DNA of 64,000 nucleotides from Nocardioides sp. (GCA_020636915.1 JACJWV010000012.1:1-64000), one strand, 5' to 3'. Positions 36,173 through 44,618 are shown, counted from the stretch's first letter. Numbers and translations are program-made. Notes: generated from the letters alone by a model not told the origin.

Positions 36173-36303
36173 CCTGCGGTCACCGCCCGCTCGAGCGCTT
36201 CGGAGACGACGGCGACGGTCGCCAGCACCTGGTCCACCACGTCCGAGCGGGTGGGGGTCGCGGGCCGGTGTTCGTCCGGAACGGACCTCAGTGCGTTGCT
36301 CAC
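36169..36303 (-). CDS. 44-aa hypothetical protein coupled to the membrane protein
   Basis: GTG 36303 opens a 44-residue protein (VSNALRSVPDEHRPATPT, then a helix SDVVDQVLATVAVVSEALER). Two things support it: TACGCT lies 7 bases upstream, matching the leaderless pattern, and its stop overlaps the next start as GTGA. It is probably a small helical partner of the downstream membrane protein. It is too short to recognise by family. Confidence 0.5.
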   Translation of the reverse strand: MSNALRSVPDEHRPATPTRSDVVDQVLATVAVVSEALERAVTAG

Positions 36304-36519
36304 GGCCGTCAGCGTAGGGATGCCGCAGTGCCTGCGGACCAGCCGAAAGTCTGATCCGTCCCCGGCCGAAGGCACGACCGGCTCGGAGCCTCGCGACCGA
36401 TGTCCGGCCATCCCGGCCGCCGCCACCCTGGAGCCTGGCCCTTCGCACTCGAGACGGGTTCGCCCGTGGTCGACGTCGAGGTCGCGGGAGGAACGTTCGT
36501 CCCACCCCTGGAGCAAGAA

Positions 36520-37311
36520 GTGAGATCACCGCGGAACAGCGTCCCCACGCAGTCGTCCCGACAGCTACCCCGGAGCGCGGCGGCAGCACCGGGGAGGCCC
36601 ACGGCGACCCGCCCGCGGCCAGGGCGGCTGGTCGGTGCGACGGCGATCGCACTGACAGCGTCGGTGGCGATCCAGAACGCCGTGCTGACCTGGGCCGGAG
36701 CACCTGGCTACGGGGACCCGATCACCGAGGTGCTCGCCTTCCACGCGGAACACCGGGACGCGGTCGCGATCGCCGTCGGCCTGGAGGCGCTGAACCTGCC
36801 GCTGCTGCTCGGGTTCGTGACCGGTCTCCACGGGATCGTCCGGCGTTGCGGGGAGACGGGCAGGGACTGGTCGCGACTCGCGGTCGCCGCGGGCGCGACG
36901 CTCGCGGCGGTGCTCGCGTTCTACGTCGTCCTCTGGGACGGGGTCGTCCTGTCCGCCGGCGAGCTCACCGGGCCGAGCCCGGAGCTCGAGCTCGCCTGGC
37001 AGATGCATGCAGCAGCGTTCGCGCTGGCGCTGCCGGCGCTCGGCACCACCCTCATCGGCGCCGCGATGGCAGCGCATGCGAGCGGGCTGACGCCTGCGTG
37101 GCAGCGTCTCCTGGGACTGACCGGAGGAGGCGTCCTGATCGTCGCCGGGGCCGCTAACCTCGCGATCGCGGACGGCTCGTCCCTCCTGTTCGTCGGGATG
37201 CCGGGCTACCTCGCCTGGCTCGTGTGGCTGCTGGTGACCGGCGTCCGGCTGGTGCGCGCTGGAACCATTGAGCGCTCCGATGTCGACGCGCTCTCCGAAG
37301 CGGAGGTCTGA
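36520..37311 (+). CDS. Hypothetical membrane protein
   Basis: A 263-aa protein. A basic Ser/Arg/Pro-rich N-terminal stretch (about 1-35) is followed by six hydrophobic segments: one near 40-58, then LPLLLGFVTGLHGIV, AGATLAAVLAFYVVLWDGVV, FALALPALGTTLIGAAM, GGGVLIVAGAANLAIA and MPGYLAWLVWLLVTGVRL. The pattern resembles DUF4386-type proteins of unknown function. GTG 36520 has GGAG upstream; longer in-frame extensions are poor in coding character. Confidence 0.7.
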   Translation: MRSPRNSVPTQSSRQLPRSAAAAPGRPTATRPRPGRLVGATAIALTASVAIQNAVLTWAGAPGYGDPITEVLAFHAEHRDAVAIAVGLEALNLPLLLGFVTGLHGIVRRCGETGRDWSRLAVAAGATLAAVLAFYVVLWDGVVLSAGELTGPSPELELAWQMHAAAFALALPALGTTLIGAAMAAHASGLTPAWQRLLGLTGGGVLIVAGAANLAIADGSSLLFVGMPGYLAWLVWLLVTGVRLVRAGTIERSDVDALSEAEV

Positions 37312-37362
37312 GGTGGCCGCTCCCCTCCAGAGTGCTTCTCCCCGACCAGGTCGCGCGAGATC

Positions 37363-37451
37363 TCGTAGACCGACGGGCAGAACCCCGGACCCCATCGCTT
37401 CTCGACGCTCAAACACTCCGTGTCGGCTGACTTCTGCCCGTCGGTCTACGA
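37363..37451. repeat. Perfect 20-bp inverted repeat with 49-bp spacer
   Basis: The left arm 37363-37382 and right arm 37432-37451 are exact reverse complements; each contains GTAGACCGACGGGCAGAA or its complement. It lies between the convergent membrane-protein gene and dnaB, in a 248-bp gap without a gene. It could be a long-loop terminator, a recombination site or an insertion remnant. Confidence 0.8.
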
Positions 37452-37559
37452 CGACGCGTGCGGCTTTCGGCTGATCCGGATGGTTCGCCCGAACCCGTGA
37501 CGCTCGACCGAGCCACGGCTCGTCGCAGATCCGCCGAGCGTCAGCAATCGCTGGGCCTC

Positions 37560-38978
37560 TCAGTGGGCCATGTCGACGAACCGCGAGTAGTGGCCCTGGA
37601 AGGCGACGGTGATGTCGCGGGTCGGGCCGTTGCGGTGCTTGGCCACGATCAGGTCGGCCTCGCCGGGGCGGGTCGACTCCTTCTCGTAGACGTCGTCGCG
37701 GTGGAGCAGGACGACCATGTCGGCGTCCTGCTCGATGCTGCCCGACTCACGCAGGTCGGCCATCATCGGCCGCTTGTCGCCGCGCTGCTCGGGTCCACGG
37801 TTGAGCTGGGAGAGCGCGATGATCGGGATCTCGAGCTCCTTGGCCAGCAGCTTGATCTGGCGGGAGAACTCCGAGACCTCGAGCTGGCGGGACTCGACCT
37901 TCTTGCCCGACGTCATCAGCTGCAGGTAGTCGATCACCATCAGCTTCAGGTCGTGGCGCTGCTTGAGCCGCCGAGCCTTGGAGCGGATCTCCATCATCGT
38001 CATGTTCGGCGAGTCGTCGATGAACATCGGCGCCGATGAGACCTCGCCCATCTTGCGCGCGAGCTTGGCCCAGTCGTCGTCGTTCATGTTGCCGTTGCGG
38101 ATGTGGTTGAGCGGCACCTTCGCCTCCGCCGACAGCAGGCGCATGGTGATCTCCGACCGCGTCATCTCCAGGCTGAAGAAGACGCTGGCCAGGTTGTTGT
38201 GGATCGACGCCGCACGGCACAGGTCGAGCGCCAGCGTCGACTTCCCCATCGCCGGACGAGCCGCGACGATGATCATCTGGCCCGCGTGGAGGCCGTTGGT
38301 CAGGTCGTCGAGGTCGGCGAAGCCGGTGGGGACGCCGTAGAGGCCGGCCTCCCGGTTGGAGATCGCCTCGATCTCGTCGAGGACGCCGTCCATGATGTCG
38401 CTGAGCGGCGCGTAGTCCTCGGTGGACCGCTTGTCGGTGATCTTGTAGACCTCGGCCTGCGCCTCGTCGACGATGTCGTCGACCTGGCCCTCGCCGGCGT
38501 AGCCGATCTGCACGATCCGGGTACCGGCGCCGACCAGCCGCCGCAGGATCGCCTTCTCGCGGACGATCTCGGCGTAGTAGCCGGCGTTGGCCGCGATCGG
38601 CACGTTCGCCGACAGCGTGTGGAGGTACGCCGCCCCGCCGATGCGCTGCAGCTCACCCCGTCGTTGGAGCTCGGCGGCCACGGTCACCATGTCGACCGGC
38701 TCGCCGCGGCCGTAGAGGTCGAGGATCGCGTCGAAGACGGTCTCGTGCGCGGGGCGGTAGAAGTCGACCCCGCGGATCGCCTCGGTGACGTCGGCGATCG
38801 CGTCCTTGGAGATCAGCATCGAGCCGAGCACGGACTGCTCGGCGGCCATGTCCTGCGGCGGCGTCCGGTCCCCCGGCGAGGTGGGTCGCTCGCCCGGCGC
38901 GTAGGCGGCCGGGCCGTCGCCCCAGTCGTCGTACGGCGGCTCGGGGATCCCCCGCGCGTCCTGGTCGGTGACGCTCAC
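37560..38978 (-). CDS. dnaB: Replicative DNA helicase DnaB
   Basis: A 472-aa hexameric fork helicase. The N-terminal helical domain (about 45-150, PPQDMAAEQSVLGSMLIS) docks primase. The RecA-like domain has Walker A ARPAMGKSTLALDLC (about 220-234), ALSQL and Walker B LMVIDYLQLM, the arginine finger region NRGPEQRGDKRPMMADLR, and C-terminal KHRNGPT. There is no intein. GTG 38978 is preceded by GGGAGG at 7 bases. In mycobacteria dnaB lies just downstream of rplI; here a 3-kb plus-strand block separates them. Confidence 0.97.
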   Translation of the reverse strand: MSVTDQDARGIPEPPYDDWGDGPAAYAPGERPTSPGDRTPPQDMAAEQSVLGSMLISKDAIADVTEAIRGVDFYRPAHETVFDAILDLYGRGEPVDMVTVAAELQRRGELQRIGGAAYLHTLSANVPIAANAGYYAEIVREKAILRRLVGAGTRIVQIGYAGEGQVDDIVDEAQAEVYKITDKRSTEDYAPLSDIMDGVLDEIEAISNREAGLYGVPTGFADLDDLTNGLHAGQMIIVAARPAMGKSTLALDLCRAASIHNNLASVFFSLEMTRSEITMRLLSAEAKVPLNHIRNGNMNDDDWAKLARKMGEVSSAPMFIDDSPNMTMMEIRSKARRLKQRHDLKLMVIDYLQLMTSGKKVESRQLEVSEFSRQIKLLAKELEIPIIALSQLNRGPEQRGDKRPMMADLRESGSIEQDADMVVLLHRDDVYEKESTRPGEADLIVAKHRNGPTRDITVAFQGHYSRFVDMAH

Positions 38979-39103
38979 CTCGTGGCCTCCCTGATCGCCC
39001 CTGCTCGCATCCGCATCGACCCCGTCCTGCGCTGCCGAGGCTAGAGAAGCCCACCGACAACCTCCGGGACCGTACGCGGGACGGAGGGGTCGGGGACACC
39101 CCC

Positions 39104-39372
39104 GTATCCACACCCCCGGTGGCGACCTGGGGAAAACGCCGGACGGGCCGTGGACGACACGCCGCCAGATGTGCACAGGTCGTGGACCGGCCTGTGGAAG
39201 AACCCCGCCCGCAACCGCCGAATACGGCTCTGACCTGCACGGATGTGTTCCCACAGGTGTGCAGGAGAAATAGTCGTCCAGGTTTCGTCGTTCAGCCCGC
39301 GGTCATCTCCCGGTCACCTGGCGGTTTGTCGACATACCGTGGCCCCGCGAGGTTTTCCCCCACTTGTCCACA
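39104..39372. promoter_or_regulatory. dnaB upstream region with DnaA-box-like sites
   Basis: The 462-bp gap 38979-39440 holds a perfect actinobacterial DnaA box TTGTCCACA (39364-39372), inside CACTTG-N4-CAAGTG, and a near match GTATCCACA at 39104-39112. Weaker related words (CTTCCACAG near 39191-39200, GTGCACAGG near 39170) occur between. There is no AT-rich unwinding region and no dnaA/dnaN, so this is more likely DnaA control of dnaB than an origin. Confidence 0.5.
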
Positions 39373-39383
39373 AGTGTTGATAA

Positions 39384-39434
39384 CTAGTCCTGTACGGACC
39401 ACAGGCCATCACTACCACTTACCAGGACTAGAGT
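39384..39434 (+). promoter_or_regulatory. MATE gene promoter with 9-bp inverted repeat
   Basis: CTAGTCCTG (39384-39392) and CAGGACTAG (39423-39431) are perfect inverted arms 30 bp apart, and the second overlaps the -10 hexamer TAGAGT (39429-39434), which is 6 bases before the GTG at 39441. A regulator bound here would occlude the polymerase. Confidence 0.55.
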
Positions 39435-39440
39435 TCCGCC

Positions 39441-40787
39441 GTGACCGACCGCCGCGACCGCGAGATCCTCCGGCTCGCCGTGCCGGCGTTCCTCGCGCTG
39501 GTCGCGGAGCCGCTGTTCCTGCTCGCGGACGCCGCGATCGTCGGCCACCTCGGCGTGGCACCGCTCGCCGGGCTGGGCATCGCCGCCGTGGTGCTGCAGA
39601 CCGCGGTCGGGCTGTGCGTCTTCCTCGCGTACGGCACCACCGCGAGCGTGGCCCGGTACCTCGGGGCCGGCGACCTGCGCAGCGCGATCGGGCAGGGCGT
39701 CGACGGGATCTGGCTCGCCGTCGTCATCGGCGCCGTGGTCACCCTGGCCGGGGTGCTCCTCGCCGAGCCGCTCGTACACCTGTTCGGCGCCTCCTCGGAG
39801 GTGACCGACCCGGCGGCGACGTACCTGCGCATCGCCTTCCTCGGCACCGTCCCGCTGCTGGTGATCCTCGCCTCCACGGGCGTCCTGCGTGGCCTGCAGG
39901 ACACCCGCACCCCGCTCGTGGTCGCGGTCGGCGGCAACGCCCTCAACGTCGTGCTCAACCTGGTGCTCGTCTACCCCGCCGGCCTCGGCATCGCCGGCTC
40001 GGCGCTCGGGTCCGTCCTCGCCCAGCTCGCCAGCGCAGCGGTCTTCGTGCTCGTCGTCGCCCGCGCAGCACGGCGGCACGGCGCCCCGCTGCGCCCGCAC
40101 GTGCCCGGCATCCGCGCCGCGGGACGGGCCGGCGTGCCCCTGGTGGTGCGGACCCTGACCCTGCGCGCCGCGCTGCTCGCGACGACGTACGCCGTCACGC
40201 TCGGTGCCACCGGCCGGCACGAGCAGGCCGTGGACCTGGCCACCCACCAGCTCGCGATGACGCTGTGGACCTTCCTCGCCTTCGTGCTGGACGCGATCGC
40301 CATCGCCGCCCAGGCGCTCACCGGGCGCTCGCTGGGCGCCGGGGACGTCACGGGCACTCGCGAGGTCACCGCCACGATGGTGCGGTGGGGCGCGGTCAGC
40401 GGCGTCGTCACCGGCGTGCTGCTCGCGGTGACGAGCCCGTTCCTGGGCCGGCTCTTCACCGACGACGCCGCCGTGCAGGACCTCCTGGTGCCCGTCCTGG
40501 TCGTCGCGGCCGTCGGGCAACCGGTCGCGGGTGTGGTCTTCGTGCTCGACGGCGTGCTGATCGGCGCCGGCGACGGCCGCTACCTCGCCCGGGCCGGCGT
40601 CGTCACCCTGTTCGCCTACCTCCCGGTGGTCCTCGCCTGCGCCGCGCTCTCCGCCGGGCTGGTCGCGATCTGGGTCTCGTTCTGCGCGGTCTTCATGGGC
40701 GCCCGCCTCGTCGTGCTGGTCCACCGCGAGCGCGGGGACGCCTGGCTGGTCACCGGCGTGGGCGCGCGGCCTAGGGTGGCGCCGTGA
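39441..40787 (+). CDS. MATE family efflux transporter (DinF-like)
   Basis: A 448-aa membrane protein with about 12 segments in two homologous halves. The N-terminus EILRLAVPAFLALVAEPLFLLADAAIVGHLG is classic DinF/NorM, and the second half repeats the pattern from VPLVVRTLTLRAALLA. It exports cationic drugs or metabolites using a Na+ or H+ gradient. It overlaps the next membrane-protein gene by four bases (GTGA). A 9-bp dyad over its -10 suggests induction, perhaps by its substrate. Confidence 0.93.
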   Translation: MTDRRDREILRLAVPAFLALVAEPLFLLADAAIVGHLGVAPLAGLGIAAVVLQTAVGLCVFLAYGTTASVARYLGAGDLRSAIGQGVDGIWLAVVIGAVVTLAGVLLAEPLVHLFGASSEVTDPAATYLRIAFLGTVPLLVILASTGVLRGLQDTRTPLVVAVGGNALNVVLNLVLVYPAGLGIAGSALGSVLAQLASAAVFVLVVARAARRHGAPLRPHVPGIRAAGRAGVPLVVRTLTLRAALLATTYAVTLGATGRHEQAVDLATHQLAMTLWTFLAFVLDAIAIAAQALTGRSLGAGDVTGTREVTATMVRWGAVSGVVTGVLLAVTSPFLGRLFTDDAAVQDLLVPVLVVAAVGQPVAGVVFVLDGVLIGAGDGRYLARAGVVTLFAYLPVVLACAALSAGLVAIWVSFCAVFMGARLVVLVHRERGDAWLVTGVGARPRVAP

Positions 40788-41332
40788 AGCCGCTGCAGGC
40801 CGTCGGGATGGGGCTGGTCATCGTCGCCCTCGGCGCGAAGGTCGCGGGCTTCGACCTCCTCGCCGACCCGCTCGGCTGGCTGCTGGTCCTGTACGGCGTC
40901 CGGCGGCTGCCGCAGCTGCCGTGGTCGTCCACGGTGACCGCCCTGTGCACGCTCGCCCTCGCCGCGTCCGTCGTGCTGTGGTTCCCGGCCGTGCCCGAGG
41001 CGCTCGCCGACCAGGACGCCTCCCTGGAATGGGCGGCCTCGCTCCCCCAGATCGTCGCGGTCGCCACGCTCTGCGCGGCGCTCGCCCGGCTCGCGCAGGA
41101 GGCCGGCGACCGGCGCGCCTACGCCTGGCTGCGCACCGCGCTCACGCTGCTGGTCCTCACCGCCGTCGTCCCCGTCGTCGTGCTCTCGGTCGAGCCCGGA
41201 GCGGTCGCCGGGATGCTCCTCCTCGGCCTGGTCACGATCGTCGTCGTGATCGTGCTGGTCTTCGCCTACTCCTCGCGCCCCTGGGCGGCCCCGCCCACGG
41301 ACCGGCGGCTGGACCAGACCACCCCGTCCTGA
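40784..41332 (+). CDS. Hypothetical membrane protein
   Basis: A 182-aa protein with five or six hydrophobic segments (PLQAVGMGLVIVALGAKVAG, WLLVLYGVRRLPQLPW, TVTALCTLALAASVVLWF, IVAVATLCAALARLAQ, TLLVLTAVVPVVVLSV, LLLGLVTIVVVIVLVFAY). Its GTG sits inside the MATE stop codon, so translation is coupled. A TAGGGT lies 6 bases before, so it may also be transcribed alone as a leaderless mRNA. No known family. Confidence 0.75.
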   Translation: MKPLQAVGMGLVIVALGAKVAGFDLLADPLGWLLVLYGVRRLPQLPWSSTVTALCTLALAASVVLWFPAVPEALADQDASLEWAASLPQIVAVATLCAALARLAQEAGDRRAYAWLRTALTLLVLTAVVPVVVLSVEPGAVAGMLLLGLVTIVVVIVLVFAYSSRPWAAPPTDRRLDQTTPS

Positions 41333-41406
41333 GCGCGGCGGGCGGCGTACCCCCGGGCCCGGGTCGGCGTTGGTCGGTCGGGAGCGTCAAGACCCTGGGA
41401 GGGACC

Positions 41407-42576
41407 ATGCGAACGCCTCGCCGCGCCACCGTCCTCGGCGCCGCCGTCCTCGCCGCCGTCGCGTCACTGGCCACGGCGCCGCCCCGTGCGGATGCGGCGG
41501 CGGCCGACACGTGCTTCAGCGAGGCGCAGCCGACCGGGCCCCTGGGCCTGCCGAGCGGCGCCGGCTGCGACGACACGGTGCCACCCCAGACCAGCATCGA
41601 CGGACCCGAGCTCGCCGGGGGTGGCTGGGTCCGCGACACCAGCATCTCGATCACCTTCCACGGCGCGCAGACCGACGCAGACCCCGACCCGGTTTCGTTC
41701 GAGTGCCAGTTCTACAACACGCCCAGCGCGCCCTCCACCTGGCAGTCGTGCACGTCGCCGTTCACCAAGGACGGGCTGACCGAGAACACCGCGACGCCGT
41801 ACACCTTCCGCGTCCGTGCGGTCGACACCCCCGACGACGCCCACGACCTGACCACCGACCCGTGGCCCTACACCGGCAGCGCGGACACGCCCGACTACGA
41901 CCAGAGCCCGGCGCAGCTGGTCTTCCGCGCCGACGCCACGGCGCCCAACACCTACGGCTTCCTGCGGACGGCCTATGCCGACGAGTCCTCGACCGAGCAG
42001 CCCATGCTCGTCGCGCCCACCGCGCAGATCCGGCTGCAGAGCACCCAGGGCGACACCTACCGCTGCCGGCTCGACGGCCGGGCGACGGCGTGCAACGACG
42101 GGCTCACCACCCTGCGCGACCTGCGCCCGGGCGCCCGGCACTTCACCGCCGCCGCGGTCGACGAGGCCGGCAACGTCGACCCGACGCCGTTCGCGCAGGA
42201 CTTCTTCGTGCCGCGCGACCTCGAGCCCGGCGACGCCCCGGCGTCCTCGCGCGGCGACTGGCGGCGCTTCCGCGACGCGGGTGCCTTCGGCGGCGACTAC
42301 CTCGAGTCCTCCCGGTACGGCGCCACGCTCACCTTCGGGGTGCGCAACATCCGCGAGATCCGGCTGCTGGCCCCGGCCGGGCCGACGCTGGGCAAGGTGG
42401 CGATCCGGGTCGGTCGCGGGCAGTGGTTCCCCGTGAACCTGCGCAGCTCGCGGCCCCAGCGGCTGAAGGTCTACCAGGCCCGCCCCGCGCTCAGCGGGAT
42501 GCTCGCCGGCGTGCTCCAGGTCAGGGTCGTCTCCCACGGCAAGCCGGTGCGGGTCGACGCGGTCGCCGCGCGCTGA
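41407..42576 (+). CDS. Secreted hypothetical protein
   Basis: A 389-aa exported protein. The signal peptide MRTPRRATVLGAAVLAAVAS ends in ADAAAAD. The mature part has bacterial-Ig-like features: CFSE...GCDDT, FECQFYNTPSAPSTWQSC, TYRCRLDGRATACNDG and AVDEAGNVDPTP, i.e. two modules with paired cysteines like the chitinase/adhesin-type modules recurring in actinobacterial secreted proteins. The C-terminal domain (about 275-389, GATLTFGVRNIREIRLLAPA) is a separate beta domain. No catalytic motif was seen. GGGAGGG precedes the ATG. Confidence 0.75.
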   Translation: MRTPRRATVLGAAVLAAVASLATAPPRADAAAADTCFSEAQPTGPLGLPSGAGCDDTVPPQTSIDGPELAGGGWVRDTSISITFHGAQTDADPDPVSFECQFYNTPSAPSTWQSCTSPFTKDGLTENTATPYTFRVRAVDTPDDAHDLTTDPWPYTGSADTPDYDQSPAQLVFRADATAPNTYGFLRTAYADESSTEQPMLVAPTAQIRLQSTQGDTYRCRLDGRATACNDGLTTLRDLRPGARHFTAAAVDEAGNVDPTPFAQDFFVPRDLEPGDAPASSRGDWRRFRDAGAFGGDYLESSRYGATLTFGVRNIREIRLLAPAGPTLGKVAIRVGRGQWFPVNLRSSRPQRLKVYQARPALSGMLAGVLQVRVVSHGKPVRVDAVAAR

Positions 42577-42622
42577 CCGGAGCGGTCCACCTCCGCGCAG
42601 CGCGCACCGTGCCGAGACAGCA

Positions 42623-42656
42623 CGACGGCCCGCCAGCTGGTGCTGGCGGGCCGTCG
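42623..42656. terminator. Strong hairpin between convergent secreted-protein and rplI genes
   Basis: A perfect 15-bp stem (42623-42637 with 42642-42656) and loop TGGT. It terminates both the plus-strand block and the ribosomal protein operon. Confidence 0.9.
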
Positions 42657-42697
42657 CGACGTTGCCGCTGCGCTGCTCGGTGCTACTGGGTGCTGCG

Positions 42698-43144
42698 TCA
42701 GGCCGGGATCACGTTGAGGGCGACCGTGGCCGACACCTCGTCGTGCAGCTTGACCGACACCTCGTGGGCGCCGAGGGACTTGATCGGGTTGGTGACCACG
42801 ATCGTGCGCTTGTCGACCTGCTCGCCCGAGACGTCGGCGAGCGCGCCGGCGATCTCGCTGACCGTGACAGCGCCGAAGAGGCGGCCGCCGGAGCCGGCGC
42901 GCACCTTCACGCTCACCGGCTGGGCCTCGAGCTTGGTCTTGATCTGCTCGGCGTGGTCGTGGTCGCGGACCGCACGCGAGGAGCGCGCGGCCTTGATCGA
43001 CTCGACGGTCTTCTCCGCACCCCGGGTCCAGCGCAGCGCGAGGCCACGCGGGACGAGGTAGTTGCGGCCGTAGCCGTCCTTGACCTCGACGACGTCGCCG
43101 GGGGCACCGAGACCGGTGACTTCCTGAGTCAGGATGAGCTTCAT
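42698..43144 (-). CDS. rplI: 50S ribosomal protein L9
   Basis: A 148-aa L9, standard length. The N-terminal RNA-binding domain reads MKLILTQEVTGLGAPGDVVE then GYGRNYLVPRGLAL. A long linking helix (about 40-75) leads to the C-terminal domain ending HDEVSATVALNVIPA. L9 binds 23S rRNA and limits frameshifting. It is the last gene of rpsF-ssb-rpsR-rplI, 14 bp after rpsR, with GGAGGA before the ATG and a strong hairpin after the stop. Confidence 0.98.
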   Translation of the reverse strand: MKLILTQEVTGLGAPGDVVEVKDGYGRNYLVPRGLALRWTRGAEKTVESIKAARSSRAVRDHDHAEQIKTKLEAQPVSVKVRAGSGGRLFGAVTVSEIAGALADVSGEQVDKRTIVVTNPIKSLGAHEVSVKLHDEVSATVALNVIPA

Positions 43145-43158
43145 CGAAAGTCCTCCTC

Positions 43159-43395
43159 TCAGCGGCCGGTGGACGTGTAGGGCAGGAGCGCGACCTCGCG
43201 GGCGTTCTTGACGGCGGTCGCCACGTCGCGCTGGTGCTGGACGCAGTTACCGGTCACCCGGCGGGCGCGGATCTTGCCGCGGTCGGAGATGAACTTGCGG
43301 AGCAGGGCGGTGTCCTTGTAGTCGACACCGGTCGCCTTCTCCTTGCAGAACTGGCAAACCTTCTTCTTCGGCTTGCGAATCACTGCCTTGGCCAT
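43159..43395 (-). CDS. rpsR: 30S ribosomal protein S18 (C+ form)
   Basis: A 78-aa S18 with KKKVCQFCKEKATGVDYKDT at the N-terminus, then LLRKFISDRGKIRARRVTGN and CVQHQRDVATAVKNARE. The CxxC and later cysteine make it the zinc-binding C+ paralogue; actinobacteria often carry a C- copy elsewhere for zinc starvation. It pairs with S6 on the small subunit. It lies between ssb (91-bp gap) and rplI. Confidence 0.98.
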   Translation of the reverse strand: MAKAVIRKPKKKVCQFCKEKATGVDYKDTALLRKFISDRGKIRARRVTGNCVQHQRDVATAVKNAREVALLPYTSTGR

Positions 43396-43486
43396 TGTGG
43401 TGCTTCCTCTCTAGAAGCCCGGCCCCACGAGTGGGTTGAGTGCCGGAATGGTTGAGGGTGTTCGGTTGGGTTGAGGGATCAGAACC

Positions 43487-44035
43487 TCAGAACGGCGGCT
43501 CGTCCGAGCCGGCACCCGGGGCGCCCCAGGGGTCGTTGCCCGCGGGGGCCTGGCCGCCACCGGAGGGCGCGCCGCCCTGCTGCGGAGCCGGGGTCGCCCA
43601 GGGGTCGTTGCCCGACGACTGCGGCCGGGACTGGCCCCCGCCGCCGCCGTACCCGCCGCCGCCACCCGAGCGGGACGCCCGGGTGACCTTGGCGGTGGCG
43701 AACGCGAGCGCGGGGCCGACCTCGTCGACCTCGAGCTCCACGACCGTGCGCTTCTCGCCCTCGCGGGTCTCGTAGGAGCGCTGCTTGAGGCGGCCCTGCA
43801 CGATCACGCGCATGCCGCGCTGCAGGGACTCGGCGACGTTCTCCGCGGCCTGCCGCCAGACCGAGCAGGTGAGGAACAGCGCGTCGCCGTCCTTCCACTC
43901 GTTGGTCTGCCGGTCGAAGGTGCGCGGCGTCGACGCGATCCGGAAGTTCGCCACGGCCGCACCCGAAGGGGTGAAGCGCAGCTCCGGGTCGTCGACGAGG
44001 TTGCCGACCACCGTGATGACGGTCTCGCCTGCCAT
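43487..44035 (-). CDS. ssb: Single-stranded DNA-binding protein
   Basis: A 182-aa SSB. The OB fold (residues 1-112) begins MAGETVITVVGNLVDDPELR and includes TSVWRQAAENV-like TCSVWRQAAENVAESLQRGM and YETREGEKRTVVELEVDEVG. A Gly/Gln/Pro-rich flexible tail follows, and the acidic tip SDEPPF recruits replication and repair partners. It coats ssDNA at the fork. Between ssb and rpsF are 109 bp; cotranscription is expected. Confidence 0.98.
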   Translation of the reverse strand: MAGETVITVVGNLVDDPELRFTPSGAAVANFRIASTPRTFDRQTNEWKDGDALFLTCSVWRQAAENVAESLQRGMRVIVQGRLKQRSYETREGEKRTVVELEVDEVGPALAFATAKVTRASRSGGGGGYGGGGGQSRPQSSGNDPWATPAPQQGGAPSGGGQAPAGNDPWGAPGAGSDEPPF

Positions 44036-44144
44036 GTAGAGCTCCCTAAGCGTTGGTTCTGGTCAGAGTCGATCCGTGGTCGTCCGACCACGTCCGCCCA
44101 TCGTGGCGTCTCGCACCGACAGGCGGTAGTGGTCGTCCACAGGA

Positions 44145-44435
44145 TCAGTGCACGTCGGGCCGGATGACCTTGGTGCGCAGGATCGACTCGTTGAGGGTGA
44201 GCTGGCGGTCGAGCTCCTTGACCGTGGCCGGCTCGGCGTTCAGCGTGATGACGGCGTAGATGCCCTCGGCGTTCTTCTTGACCTCGTAGGCCAGGCGACG
44301 ACGGCCCCACACGTCGACGGACTCGACGCTGCCGCCGTCCTTGCGGACGACGTTGAGGTACTTGTCGAGCGACCCTTCGACGGTCCGCTCTTCGATGCTG
44401 GGGTCGAGGATGACCATCACTTCGTAGGCACGCAC
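44145..44435 (-). CDS. rpsF: 30S ribosomal protein S6
   Basis: A 96-aa S6 starting at GTG 44435 (VRAYEVMVILDPSIEERTVE), with WGRRRLAYEVKKNAEGIYAV and the final helix ELDRQLTLNESILRTKVIRP. Its four-stranded ferredoxin-like fold binds S18 and h15/h17 of 16S rRNA. GGAGGTGGAG precedes the start. It is first gene of rpsF-ssb-rpsR-rplI, with a structured leader of about 130 bases that may bind the S6:S18 dimer. Confidence 0.98.
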   Translation of the reverse strand: MRAYEVMVILDPSIEERTVEGSLDKYLNVVRKDGGSVESVDVWGRRRLAYEVKKNAEGIYAVITLNAEPATVKELDRQLTLNESILRTKVIRPDVH

Positions 44436-44577
44436 AGCGGTCTCCACCTCCTCTGGACTCAGGCGGCCACGGACTCTCCGTGGCAGGAGGGCGATGCGTT
44501 GTCCGTACGGCGAGCCGCACGGAGCTCCCTGCGAGCACCCGTCGGTGGGTGCCGGGAGCAGAGAACGCCCAAGATTA
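44436..44577 (-). promoter_or_regulatory. rpsF promoter and structured leader, possible S6:S18-binding RNA
   Basis: TAATCT (44572-44577, minus strand) is a good -10. The transcribed leader contains hairpin GCACCC-ACCGAC-GGGTGC (44535-44552) with a CCGA-containing loop, and a second stem near CCACGGA/TCCGTGG (44465-44482). Autoregulatory S6:S18 leader RNAs in many bacteria present a CCG motif in such a hairpin. The match here is by eye only. Confidence 0.45.
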
Positions 44578-44606
44578 ACAGCGCGCTCACCCGCCCACCC
44601 AATCGC

Positions 44607-44612
44607 TAGCGT
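44607..44612 (+). promoter_or_regulatory. -10 hexamer for a leaderless start at 44619
   Basis: TAGCGT, 6 bases before the GTG at 44619. Confidence 0.55.
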
Positions 44613-44618
44613 GGCCCC

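Noticed and set aside
37452..37559. tRNA gene
   Set aside because: GGTTCG-like words occur, but no cloverleaf with acceptor stem and anticodon arm could be drawn.
39104..39372. Replication origin
   Set aside because: There are too few DnaA boxes, no AT-rich unwinding region and no dnaA or dnaN nearby.
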